Below are positions 26,901 through 34,553 of a DNA stretch of 47,734 nucleotides, piece after piece. The notes beneath the pieces were generated by a model. It did no database searches. It had not been told where the DNA came from and was given only the letters and a program-made list of their open reading frames with translations. The stretch lies in the NCBI RefSeq assembly GCF_020521235.1, contig NZ_BLAY01000069.1, positions 1 to 47,734 on the forward strand. The letters are read 5' to 3'. Position 1 is the stretch's first letter. Each line of letters begins with the position of its first letter. The position numbers and the translations under genes were made by a program. The stretch comes from Microseira wollei NIES-4236 (lineage in GTDB: Bacteria; Cyanobacteriota; Cyanobacteriia; Cyanobacteriales; Aerosakkonemataceae).

Positions 26901-27842
26901 CAAGCCGAACTATACACCCAAGCGCAAAACTCTGCCCAAGAAGCGCAAGAAAAAGCCTTGGAACTCGAACAAGCTTTACAACAGCTGCAACAAACTCAAA
27001 CCCAATTAATTCAAACAGAAAAAATGTCATCTTTGGGACAATTAGTTGCGGGTGTCGCCCACGAAATTAACAACCCGGTTAATTTTATTTACGGCAATCT
27101 CGTTCACGCCGAACAATACACCCAAGACTTGCTGAAGCTGCTGGGGCTTTATCAAGAACATTATCCCAATCCACCCGCAGAACTTGAAGATGAAGCCGAA
27201 AACTGCGAAATAGATTTTTTAGCAGAAGACTTGCCCAAATTACTCGGTTCGATGAAAATGGGAGCCGAACGCATCCGTCAAATAGTCCTATCGTTGCGGA
27301 ACTTTTCCCGCCTCGATGAAGCGGAAATGAAAGCAGTAGATATCCACGAAGGAATTGAAAACACGCTGCTAATATTGCAAAACAGGCTGAAAGTAAAATC
27401 AGACTATGTGGGGATTGAAATAGTTAAAGAATACAGCGAATTGCCACAGGTAGAATGCTACCCTGGTCAACTAAATCAAGTGTTCATGAACATCATAAAC
27501 AATGCGATTGATGCGTTAGAAGAAAACAGGTGGAAGCCGGAAAATCAAGGAGAGAAAAACAACAAAGTTCCGAAAATTAAGATTAGCACAGAAGTCAAAA
27601 ACGGGGAAAAATTAGTAGTGCGAATTGCCGACAACGGACCGGGAATGACTGAAACAGTAAAAGCCAAATTATTTGACCCTTTCTTTACCACAAAACCAGT
27701 CGGTAAAGGGACGGGTTTGGGATTATCGATTAGCTACCAAATTGTAGTAGAAAAACACGGTGGCGTTTTGGATTGTATTTCCCAACCCGGTAAGGGAACG
27801 GAATTTTGGATAGAAATACCGATTCGCCAGGGAATCAGTTGA
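23943..27842 (+). CDS. Multi-PAS/GAF sensor histidine kinase
   Basis: 1299 residues, no membrane span, so probably soluble. About six PAS domains, most with a PAC tail ('...ITERKQAE' type), fill residues ~20-830: '[27 protein letters not shown]', '[24 protein letters not shown]', '[21 protein letters not shown]', '[16 protein letters not shown]', '[16 protein letters not shown]', and '[16 protein letters not shown]'. A GAF domain (~845-995; [20 protein letters not shown]) and coiled coil follow. HisKA has the phospho-acceptor His1040 in '[16 protein letters not shown]'; HATPase has '[16 protein letters not shown]', 'ADNGPGM' and 'GTGLGLSI'. No response regulator is adjacent. The signal is unknown; one cysteine near '[11 protein letters not shown]' is not a clear bilin site. 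Confidence 0.93.
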   Translation: [1299 protein letters not shown]

Positions 27843-27884
27843 GCGGCGCTTTGTAATACTATTTTCCTAAATGTCTGTGAATCG

Positions 27885-29528
27885 ATGACCGTGAAATTAG
27901 CGCACAAATTTCTCTGTACCTTGGCTTTAATGCTAGGCTCTTGCTGGGCAATGCCTGTATCGGCAGCGGAACGGTTACTCCTGCGATTGGGACCGTTTGA
28001 GCAGTCGATCGAGATCGAGGACTTGGAACGTTTTGCCAAAACCGGCGAATTGCCTGGGAACCTGAGATCCTTCTCGGTGGTGTTGAATCAGGATGTGCGG
28101 AATATCCTGCTACAGCGGCTGCAAGTTGACCCGAACATTACAGATAGAGTAATTAAAGACTGGCTGCGAAGTCCGGCGGCAGAACAAGTTATCAAAAGTT
28201 TAGGAGATGCTCTGCCCAATAGCAGCATCGAGCAAGTACAGGCTGCCATATCGATCGCGGCGCGTCAAGCCAACGGGTTGAGTGCAATTTCCTTGTTGCG
28301 GGCATTTCCGGGGGAAAGCGTCACCATAGACGTGACGAGAGCGATCGCACTAGCGTTACAATTCAACCCATCATTCTGGGAAAGCCAAGTCCTCGGTCCG
28401 ATGCTGGAACGGGAACTCGCCAGCGACACCACTGGGTTCGATCCGCCGTTTAACCCCGCACAAAGGGGTTTTGGGCGCGTGGAAGAGCAAACCTTGACTT
28501 TTTGGGACCGACAGCGCGATCGTTTGATTCCCGTAGACATATACTCGAATCACCCGAATTCCAACTTGGATGGCTACGACCTTACTCCACCAGATCCGGG
28601 TCCGCTGGTAATTATCTCTCACGGTTTTGGTGCCGACCGAGGATTTTTAAGGTATTTAGCCCGCCATCTAGCCTCCCACGGACTCACGGTAGCTGCTTTA
28701 GAACATCCAGGTAGTAATGTAAATTGGCTATCTAGAGCGTCCGTTAGCGGCAATCCAGGGGATTTAATCTCCCCGTCGGAGTTTATCGACCGTCCCAAAG
28801 ATATCAGCTTTTTACTCGATGAACTTGAGCTGTTAAACGAGCAACCCGGAACTTGGCAAGGGAAGTTTAACACCAAATTGGTCAGCGTTATCGGTCATTC
28901 CTTGGGCGGCTATACTGCTTTGGCGTTAGCGGGTGGGGAACTGCAATTAGACGAGTTGCGGCGGTCGTGTAAATCAACGGATTTGCTTTCTAAGTCTCCC
29001 GCCGAATGGTTGCAGTGCGCCGCCTCCGAATTGCCCTCTCGCCGCTTACAATTGGGGGATGCAAGGGTAAAAAATGCGCTCGCTCTTAACCCCGTAGTCG
29101 GTCAATTGTTTGGTAAAACGGGTTTAAAACAAGTCGCGATCCCGACCTTGATTTTATCCGGAACTGAGGATGCGTTTACCCCAGCCGTGAACCACCAATT
29201 GCAACCATTCACGCAACTCGGTGGCGAAAAATACCTTATAACCGTCATTGGCGGTACTCACCTCAGCGTCGGAGATCCAAGTAATTTGGGCATTCAAAGA
29301 ACCTTGGTGCAAGAGCGCATCGGCGATGATGTAGAGCCATTGCATCAATTGCTACAAGGAGTTAGTTTAGCGTTTATCAAACAACTGACACCAGAGGCTA
29401 AAACCTACGAACCCTTTTTAACGCCCGCCTACGCCCAATCGCTTTCTAGCCAGGAATTGCCTTTGCGTTTCAACACCCAACTACCCGCAACCGTGTACCG
29501 ATGGCTGCAAATAACCGCGCGTCGGTAG
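27885..29528 (+). CDS. Secreted alpha/beta hydrolase with N-terminal DUF1400 domain
   Basis: 547 residues. A signal peptide (KLAHKFLCTLALMLGSCWA, cleaved near VSA/AERL) sends it to the periplasm or outside. Residues ~30-180 are the cyanobacterial DUF1400 domain (GPFEQSIEIEDLERFAKTGELPG; 'DVRNILLQRLQVDPNI'). The hydrolase domain has the oxyanion loop 'PLVIISHGFGADRGFLRYLARHLASHG', the nucleophile Ser339 in 'VIGHSLGGYTA', an acid near 'LILSGTEDAFTPA', and the His in 'VIGGTHLSVGD'. It resembles PAF-acetylhydrolase-like esterases; substrate unknown. The gene begins 42 bp after the histidine kinase stop, on the same strand. Confidence 0.9.
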   Translation: MTVKLAHKFLCTLALMLGSCWAMPVSAAERLLLRLGPFEQSIEIEDLERFAKTGELPGNLRSFSVVLNQDVRNILLQRLQVDPNITDRVIKDWLRSPAAEQVIKSLGDALPNSSIEQVQAAISIAARQANGLSAISLLRAFPGESVTIDVTRAIALALQFNPSFWESQVLGPMLERELASDTTGFDPPFNPAQRGFGRVEEQTLTFWDRQRDRLIPVDIYSNHPNSNLDGYDLTPPDPGPLVIISHGFGADRGFLRYLARHLASHGLTVAALEHPGSNVNWLSRASVSGNPGDLISPSEFIDRPKDISFLLDELELLNEQPGTWQGKFNTKLVSVIGHSLGGYTALALAGGELQLDELRRSCKSTDLLSKSPAEWLQCAASELPSRRLQLGDARVKNALALNPVVGQLFGKTGLKQVAIPTLILSGTEDAFTPAVNHQLQPFTQLGGEKYLITVIGGTHLSVGDPSNLGIQRTLVQERIGDDVEPLHQLLQGVSLAFIKQLTPEAKTYEPFLTPAYAQSLSSQELPLRFNTQLPATVYRWLQITARR

Positions 29529-29529
29529 A

Positions 29530-29710
29530 TTGACACTCCCCGCGCCTGTTGGTACGGGGATTCTTAAGACATTGCGGTCTTAATATCCTGAAAACTCAGG
29601 AACCCTTAGCGCCATCCTTCTGCCTAATGGCGGTCAAAATCCTAGCCTGGCAGCGGGATACTGGGTCGTCAACTTTCTCCCAGTCGGTGGGTAGGTTTTA
29701 ACTTCTTGTA
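29530..29710 (-). mobile_element. Solo TnpB-element right end (possible omega-RNA remnant)
   Basis: On the minus strand the segment ends GAATCCCCGTACCAACAGG, CGCGGGGAGTGTCAA, closing at 29530. This is the same right end as at 31640-31660 and, after intron removal, 10636-13078. About 150 bases upstream can fold ('CTGGGAGAAAG...', 'GGATGGCGCTAAGGG') as the 3' scaffold of an omega RNA would. No tnpB lies upstream on that strand. It abuts the hydrolase stop codon (29526-29528) and may act as its terminator. Confidence 0.7.
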
Positions 29711-29793
29711 CTGACGAAACCTGTTTTAGTCCCGATCCCCCCAATCCCCCCTTTTAGAGGGGGTGCAAGCGCGTCTCGTCATGCTTGAGCGGG

Positions 29794-29879
29794 ACAGGAC
29801 TTAGGCAAAGAAACCCGGTTTCTAGCAAAAATCGTTGGTTTGGTTGGGAGAGATCCAGGTCGAAACCGGGTTTCTAGCC
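29794..29879. repeat. Dispersed palindromic repeat (AAACCCGGTTTCT), copy 1
   Basis: CAGGACTTAGGCAAAGAAAC is followed by CCGGTTTCT, a spacer, and GAAACCGGGTTTCT (29862-29875). The same module, CAGGACTTAAGCAAAGAAAC inverted, occurs at 37012-37040 with its partner at 36913. A MITE-like family is likely. Confidence 0.7.
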
Positions 29880-29912
29880 TAGTCATGCTTTATAAGGATT
29901 GATTTTATAGCT

Positions 29913-30045
29913 AATATCATGTCCGCGAGAGATCAGTTGTGTATAGTTGATTGTGCGAAAAAGCGTTTTTTCTCCCCCAGCTCCCCTTTGCTCCCCCATC
30001 CCCTTTGCTCTCCAAACGCAACCGATGCAACCGGACACGATATAA
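29913..30045. repeat. MITE-like element with ATATCATGTCCGG ends, copy 1
   Basis: Left end AATATCATGTCCGC (29913-29926) and right end CCGGACACGATATAA (30031-30045) are inverted. The 133-bp unit has no gene. Related ends occur at 35710-35813 (both ends) and singly at 7141 and 18472. Confidence 0.65.
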
Positions 30046-30143
30046 CTCCTGGCATCAAGTTGGGCGAGCGCAGATTAGGATCGAGGTGAAGCCGCGGAAA
30101 GCACCGCATCTGACAGCCTTGCGGTCGCTCGCGTTTTGGGTTA

Positions 30144-30365
30144 TTAATCATGACGAGAGGCGCAAAACCCCCATCGTTTACGTGGGGGTTTTGCGCGAGC
30201 GGGACTTTTAAGTCCCGTCACATCCTTCTGAATTAGTGGTTCGGGGAATCGAGCTATCAAACTACGAATTAATTCTGATTTAGTCATGTCTCGCCTAAGA
30301 GCCTCTTGCTCTAGCTGCAACATTTCGTACTGAGTCAATCTCACTTCGAGTTTAAGATTCTTCAT
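30144..30365 (-). CDS. Ribbon-helix-helix protein divergent from tnpB
   Basis: 73 residues from the ATG at 30365 (MKNLKLEVRLTQYEMLQLEQ). The strand 'LKLEVRLTQ' followed by two helices ('EMLQLEQEALRRDMTKSELIRSLIARF') is an RHH/CopG fold. The 3' quarter (SPARAKPPRKRWGFCASRHD) is read through two hairpins and may be an extension created when the element end joined host sequence; the functional domain stops near residue 50. The start is 66 bp from the tnpB start on the opposite strand, as at 575/638. It probably represses the shared promoter region; this is inference. Confidence 0.72.
   Translation of the reverse strand: MKNLKLEVRLTQYEMLQLEQEALRRDMTKSELIRSLIARFPEPLIQKDVTGLKSPARAKPPRKRWGFCASRHD
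30160..30217. repeat. Two tandem perfect hairpins at RHH gene end
   Basis: GCGCAAAACCCCCA and its complement (30160-30173/30183-30196) around a 9-base loop, then CGGGACTT/AAGTCCCG (30200-30217). They overlap the end of the RHH frame. The second is followed by GTCAC. They may be the left-end hairpins of the TnpB element or a terminator for the RHH gene. Confidence 0.7.
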
Positions 30366-30431
30366 GTAACCGCCATGACGCCCGTCAGCATATATACTAT
30401 AGTACACATAGAACATTGAGAGGTCGATTCA
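30366..30431. promoter_or_regulatory. Divergent promoter region, RHH / tnpB
   Basis: 66 bases between the two divergent starts, AT-rich in the middle (ATATATACTATAGTAC). TATACT/TATAGT-type -10 boxes can be drawn on both strands there. The near-symmetry ACTATAGT at 30400-30407 is a candidate RHH operator half-site pair. No experiment supports it. Confidence 0.4.
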
Positions 30432-31556
30432 ATGCTGGTCTTAGAGTACAAAATTAAAGCACGCACCACTCATCAATATCAAGCAATTGAAGAAGCCATT
30501 CGGACAACTCAGTTTGTGAGAAACAAGTGCATTCGGTATTGGATGGATGCGCCAAAAGAAAGCAAAATCAATGGTTTTGTTCTAAACAAGTACTCGACAG
30601 AACTACGCAACGAATTCTCATTTGTTAAAGACCTAAACTCAATGGCAGTGCAAGCTGCGGCTGAGCGTGGATGGTCTGCAATTTCCCGATTTTACGACAA
30701 CTGTAAGTCCAAAAAATCGGGTAAAAAAGGATATCCACGCTTCCAAAAAGACAACCGTTCGGTCGAGTATAAGACCAGTGGGTGGAAACTGCATTCGACT
30801 AACCGCCGGATTACCTTTACTGACAACAAAGGTATTGGTGAGTTAAAGCTGTTAGGTAAGTGGGATGTTCATACCTATCCAGTCAAATCAATCAAGCGAG
30901 TTAGGTTGGTGCGTCGCTCTGATGGCTATTACTGCCAATTTGCTATTGATGCTGAAACTAAACAGCAACTAGAACCAACCGGAAATGCCATTGGATTGGA
31001 TGTGGGACTTGAATTTTTCTACACAGATTCCAACGGACACCAGGAGGAAAATCCGCGTTTTTTGAGAAAAGCTGAACAAGCTATTAAACAGGTTCAACGT
31101 CGCATCTACAAAAAGGAGAAAGGCAAAAACGGGCGACGTAAGGCGCGGCAAAGATTCGCTAAAAAACACCTAAAAGTAAGTAGGCAACGGAATGAACATG
31201 CCAAGAGACTGGCGCGTAACGTTTGCAGGACTCACGACCTAGTAGCCTACGAAGATTTAGTTGTTCGTAACATGGTCAAAAACCACTGTCTAGCCAAGTC
31301 AATTAATGATGCTGCTTGGGCGCAGTTTAGACAGTGGATTGAGTATTTTGCTGACAAGTTTAGCCGCCAAGCTGTCGCCGTAAAACCACACTATACAAGT
31401 CAAAAATGTAGTAAATGTGATGGGATTGTGAAGAAGTCTCTATCAACTCGCACTCACATTTGTAAGTGTGGATGTCGATTGAACCGAGACGAAAATGCGG
31501 CGATAAATATTTTAAATCTTGCGAGAGCAAGCTACGGGAGGGCATCCCGGAAGTAA
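30432..31556 (+). CDS. tnpB: TnpB RNA-guided nuclease, apparently intact
   Basis: 374 residues, normal length. Starts MLVLEYKIKARTTHQYQAIE with the N-terminal 'TTQFVRNKCIRYWMD' helix. RuvC acids are present: Asp in 'NAIGLDVGLEFFYTDSNG', Glu in 'HDLVAYEDLVVRNMVKNHCLAKSI', and Asp in 'CRLNRDENAAINILNLA'. The zinc-ribbon is 'QKCSKCDGIVKKSLSTRTHICKCGC'. TnpB cuts DNA guided by an omega RNA made from the element's right end, keeping the element in place. The RNA should come from the tnpB 3' end through 31660. This is the one tnpB in the window that can make a full protein. Confidence 0.93.
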   Translation: MLVLEYKIKARTTHQYQAIEEAIRTTQFVRNKCIRYWMDAPKESKINGFVLNKYSTELRNEFSFVKDLNSMAVQAAAERGWSAISRFYDNCKSKKSGKKGYPRFQKDNRSVEYKTSGWKLHSTNRRITFTDNKGIGELKLLGKWDVHTYPVKSIKRVRLVRRSDGYYCQFAIDAETKQQLEPTGNAIGLDVGLEFFYTDSNGHQEENPRFLRKAEQAIKQVQRRIYKKEKGKNGRRKARQRFAKKHLKVSRQRNEHAKRLARNVCRTHDLVAYEDLVVRNMVKNHCLAKSINDAAWAQFRQWIEYFADKFSRQAVAVKPHYTSQKCSKCDGIVKKSLSTRTHICKCGCRLNRDENAAINILNLARASYGRASRK

Positions 31557-31720
31557 CGCTGTAGGAGTTGGGGTCACTACGCTAGTTGGTGCAATCCTGA
31601 AGCGAGCAAACTCTGACGTTGATTGCAGAATCCCCTCAGCTTTAGCTAGGGGAGTGTCAAGAATTCTGTAACTTGAAATCCTGGGATTTCAATCAAAAAT
31701 AGAGTTGGAGAAAACTTGTT

Positions 31721-32539
31721 ATGGATGGGATTATTGCCGCCTTTATCTTGCTAATCCTGGGTTCAACCGTGGGATCGGCAAAGGTGATCAACCAAGGGTA
31801 TGAAGCCATTGTAGAGCAAACGGGTAAATACAAACGTACCCTCAAACCCGGTCTGAACTTCATCGTGCCTTTCCTAGACACGATTGTTTGGGAAGAAACG
31901 ACACGGGAACAATTGATCGATATCGAACCTCAAGAAGCCTTCACCAGCGATAGCGTCCAAGTCAAGGTGGATGCGATCATCTACTGGAAGGTTACGGATT
32001 TGTATAAAGCGTACTACGAAGTTGAAGATCTGGAAAACGCGCTGAAAAATTTAGTTCTCACCGCCATGCGTTCTCAAATTGGTCAGATGGAACTACAAAA
32101 AACTTTTTCAAACCGCAGAGAAATCAGCCAAGGACTGACGGAAGAAATCAAAGAAGTGACCAAAGCTTGGGGCGTCGAAATTACGAGGGTGGAAATTCAG
32201 GAAATTAAATTAGCGCCAAACATTGTCGCTTCCATCGAAAAAGAAAAGGCGGCTCAAATTGAAAGAAACGCAGCCAAATTGCAAGCTCAAGGCGTCGCAG
32301 ATTACATGAGGCAAATTTCTGATGTTTTGAAAGATAACCCCAAAGGTCAGGAAGCTTTGAAGTTTTTCCTGGCTCAAAAATTTGTGGATGCTAACTATAA
32401 ACTGGGAGAAAGCCCGAATTCTAAGATAGTCTTTATGAACCCGAAAGACATGTCAGAAGCTGTATCCGAATTGATGGTTGCAGATGAAATTAGCGATCAA
32501 ATCAGAGATCTGGGCGGCGAAGCAACAAAAGCTAGTTAA
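31721..32539 (+). CDS. SPFH/Band-7 (stomatin/paraslipin-like) membrane protein
   Basis: 272 residues. One N-terminal membrane segment (GIIAAFILLILGSTVGSAKVI) is followed by the band-7 domain: 'INQGYEAIVEQTGKYKRTLKPGLNFIVPFLD', 'QEAFTSDSVQVKVDAIIYWKVTDLYKAYYEVEDLENAL', and 'TEEIKEVTKAWGVEITRVEIQEI'. A coiled coil (EKEKAAQIERNAAKLQAQG) then mediates oligomers. GTTGGAG lies about 11 bases before the ATG. Such proteins form rings in the cytoplasmic or thylakoid membrane; the role is unknown. The usual NfeD partner is not adjacent. Confidence 0.93.
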   Translation: MDGIIAAFILLILGSTVGSAKVINQGYEAIVEQTGKYKRTLKPGLNFIVPFLDTIVWEETTREQLIDIEPQEAFTSDSVQVKVDAIIYWKVTDLYKAYYEVEDLENALKNLVLTAMRSQIGQMELQKTFSNRREISQGLTEEIKEVTKAWGVEITRVEIQEIKLAPNIVASIEKEKAAQIERNAAKLQAQGVADYMRQISDVLKDNPKGQEALKFFLAQKFVDANYKLGESPNSKIVFMNPKDMSEAVSELMVADEISDQIRDLGGEATKAS

Positions 32540-32544
32540 GCTGA

Positions 32545-32583
32545 AAGATTTTAGATTTCAAATTGCATGAAATCTAAAATCTT
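32545..32583. terminator. Bidirectional terminator between SPFH gene and folP
   Basis: AAGATTTTAGATTTCA (32545-32560) pairs perfectly with TGAAATCTAAAATCTT (32568-32583) around a 7-base loop. It lies between two convergent genes and starts five bases past the SPFH stop. Its low GC content is unusual for a terminator, but the position fits. Confidence 0.75.
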
Positions 32584-32586
32584 CGC

Positions 32587-33456
32587 TTAACGTCGGAAAA
32601 TAGCATCGGCGACAAGACAAACATCGCGCATTTCTTGCACGTCGTGGACTCGTAAAATGTCTGCGCCAGATGCGATCGCACCCGCACAAGCACCCGCCGT
32701 CCCCCAAATTCGCGCTTGCGGATCGGTTTGATTGACAATCCGACCGATAAAACTCTTCCGCGATACCCCGACTAAAATCGGGCAATCTAAACTGGAAAAT
32801 TCCGACAAGCGGCGCAGAATTTCTAAGTTTTGGTCGGAGGTTTTAGCAAAACCGATACCTGCGTCAAGGATAATGCGAGACTTGTCGATACCCGATGCGA
32901 TCGCAGCTTCTACCCTCGCTTGCAGAAACTGATAAATCTCCCCAATTAAATCCTCATAATCCGTCATGTTTTGCATAGTTTGGGGCGTCCCCCGCATGTG
33001 CATTAACACAATCGGAACCCCCAATTCTGCTACAGTTGGTAACATTTGGGAATCAAAAGTTGCTCCCGAAATATCGTTGACGATATCCGCACCGGCGAGG
33101 ACAGAGACGCGAGCGATCGCTGCTTTTGTGGTATCCACAGAAATGGGTACGGACAATTCCCGACGAATTGCTTCGATTGCTGGGACTACCCGATTCAGTT
33201 CTTCTTCTAGGGAAATTTCCGCCGCACCGGGACGAGTCGATTCACCCCCCACATCCAGAATATCAGCCCCTGCCTTGACTAAATAGCGAGCTTGTGCTAA
33301 TGCAGCCTCTGGATGATTGAACAGTCCCCCGTCGCTAAAGCTATCGGGGGTAACGTTCAAAATGCCCATTAAATAGGTGCGTTTTCCCCAGTTGAAAAAG
33401 CGATCGCCCACAGTCATTGGTAGCAAGTTTATTTTTTTTCCTCTGTCAATACTCAT
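32587..33456 (-). CDS. folP: Dihydropteroate synthase
   Basis: About 289 residues. Joins 6-hydroxymethyl-dihydropterin pyrophosphate to p-aminobenzoate in folate synthesis. Signatures: 'TYLMGILNVTPDSFSDGG', 'GADILDVGGESTRPGA', 'ISVDTTKAAIARVSVLAGADIVNDISG', 'PIVLMHMRGTPQTM', 'IILDAGIGFAKT', and 'VGVSRKSFIG'. Starts are possible at 33489, 33456 and 33417; MTVGDRFFNWGKR at 33417 matches the usual family start best, and 33456 is used as a middle choice. No ribosome-binding site decides it. Convergent with the SPFH gene. Confidence 0.95.
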   Translation of the reverse strand: MSIDRGKKINLLPMTVGDRFFNWGKRTYLMGILNVTPDSFSDGGLFNHPEAALAQARYLVKAGADILDVGGESTRPGAAEISLEEELNRVVPAIEAIRRELSVPISVDTTKAAIARVSVLAGADIVNDISGATFDSQMLPTVAELGVPIVLMHMRGTPQTMQNMTDYEDLIGEIYQFLQARVEAAIASGIDKSRIILDAGIGFAKTSDQNLEILRRLSEFSSLDCPILVGVSRKSFIGRIVNQTDPQARIWGTAGACAGAIASGADILRVHDVQEMRDVCLVADAIFRR

Positions 33457-33507
33457 TTTAGCGATCGATCGTATCAAATCCGGTGGCATCCCGTGGAATT
33501 AGCTTTG

Positions 33508-33552
33508 TTGGTAATTGGTAATTGGTAATTGGTAATTGGTAATTGGTAATTG
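33508..33552. repeat. STRR array (TTGGTAA)
   Basis: Six copies of the heptamer TTGGTAA just upstream of folP. A shorter run (CCAATGACCAATGACC, 33730-33756) sits at the tpiA 3' end. Between them is a possible degenerate ATATCA-type repeat (33591, 33716). Confidence 0.85.
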
Positions 33553-33762
33553 TCCCAACCGCGCCATCATAATTGCGATGCAACCAGAAATGATATAAGA
33601 CCAAATCAGGGTTAACGACCCCCTTTATTCATTCTTACAGACCGCGCAGGCGGTCTTTGTTTGTGTAGCCGCGAATGCGAGTCGTTCGGCTTGCAAGGGG
33701 GTAATGAAAGCGGATTTGATATAACCGATGACCAATGACCAATGACCTATTACCAATTACCC

Positions 33763-34488
33763 CTACTTGTAATTAACAATGCGAGCAAAACTAGCAGGTT
33801 CTAGACTCGCGCCTCCTACAAGTGCCCCATCAATTTCCGGTTGCGCCATGATTTCATCAATATTATCATGCTTAACCGAACCACCGTACTGAATTGGCAC
33901 ATCGGGATTGCTTAACTGACTGCGAATTAAACCAATCACGCGATTCGCTTCTTTTGACTCGCAGGTATCGCCGGTACCAATCGCCCAAATCGGTTCGTAG
34001 GCGATAACAAGATTGTTTTGGTCAATATCGACTAAACCTTTTTCCAGTTGGGAAATAATCAGCGATTCAGTTTCGCCAGCATCCCGTTGTTGCTTACTTT
34101 CACCGACGCAGAGAATGGGAGTGATGCCGTATTTTTGGGCGGCTTTGAGGCGTTTATTCACCGTTTCGTCAGTTTCGCCAAAATATTGCCGCCGTTCGCT
34201 GTGACCGATGATAGCGTAACGCACCCCAATTTCCGTCAGCATCGCCGGGGCGATTTCGCCGGTGAACGCTCCTGCATCCGCCCAGTGGAGGTTTTGAGCG
34301 CCCAATTGTACCCGACTCCCATGTAAATTTTTAGAGAGAATGCCTAGCGTTGTAAAGGGAGGGCAGAGAATAACTTCCCGGTCTGGGGGAGTTTCTTCCA
34401 GGGTGGGCATAAATCCTTGCAAAAACTCAGTGCCTTCAGCCTGGGTTTTGTACATTTTCCAGTTGCCAGCAATAACGATTTTCCGCAC
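33763..34488 (-). CDS. tpiA: Triose-phosphate isomerase
   Basis: 241 residues from a GTG at 34488. Interconverts dihydroxyacetone phosphate and glyceraldehyde 3-phosphate in the Calvin cycle and glycolysis, in the cytoplasm. Signatures: '[11 protein letters not shown]' (Asn/Lys of the active site), '[19 protein letters not shown]' (catalytic His), '[15 protein letters not shown]' (catalytic Glu in [10 protein letters not shown]), and '[12 protein letters not shown]...[10 protein letters not shown]'. Full length. GTG is the only start consistent with the [12 protein letters not shown]-terminus. Monocistronic. Confidence 0.97.
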   Translation of the reverse strand: MRKIVIAGNWKMYKTQAEGTEFLQGFMPTLEETPPDREVILCPPFTTLGILSKNLHGSRVQLGAQNLHWADAGAFTGEIAPAMLTEIGVRYAIIGHSERRQYFGETDETVNKRLKAAQKYGITPILCVGESKQQRDAGETESLIISQLEKGLVDIDQNNLVIAYEPIWAIGTGDTCESKEANRVIGLIRSQLSNPDVPIQYGGSVKHDNIDEIMAQPEIDGALVGGASLEPASFARIVNYK

Positions 34489-34553
34489 GGGTCACTCTGT
34501 CAAGTTCAGACTATTACAATTGCAAACTTTAGTTTATGACTTTAAGGGGTCAG

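Larger units (their letters stand above)
30218..31660 (+). mobile_element. IS605-type TnpB element with intact tnpB
   Basis: The right end is firm: AATCCCCTCAGCTTTAGCTAGGGGAGTGTCAA ends at 31660, with a CCCCT/AGGGG hairpin and the TCAA signal shared with 13078 and 29530. (The string is given in two parts in practice: the hairpin lies at 31630-31652 and TCAA at 31657-31660.) The left end is uncertain and is placed after the hairpins near 30217. No tnpA is present, so it would need one in trans. The 104 bases between the tnpB stop and the right end are the expected 3' part of an omega RNA. Confidence 0.65.

Noticed and set aside
33583-33725. Further ATATCATGTCCGG-type element
   Set aside because: The two ATATMA motifs lie in the same direction and match poorly, so paired inverted ends are not supported.
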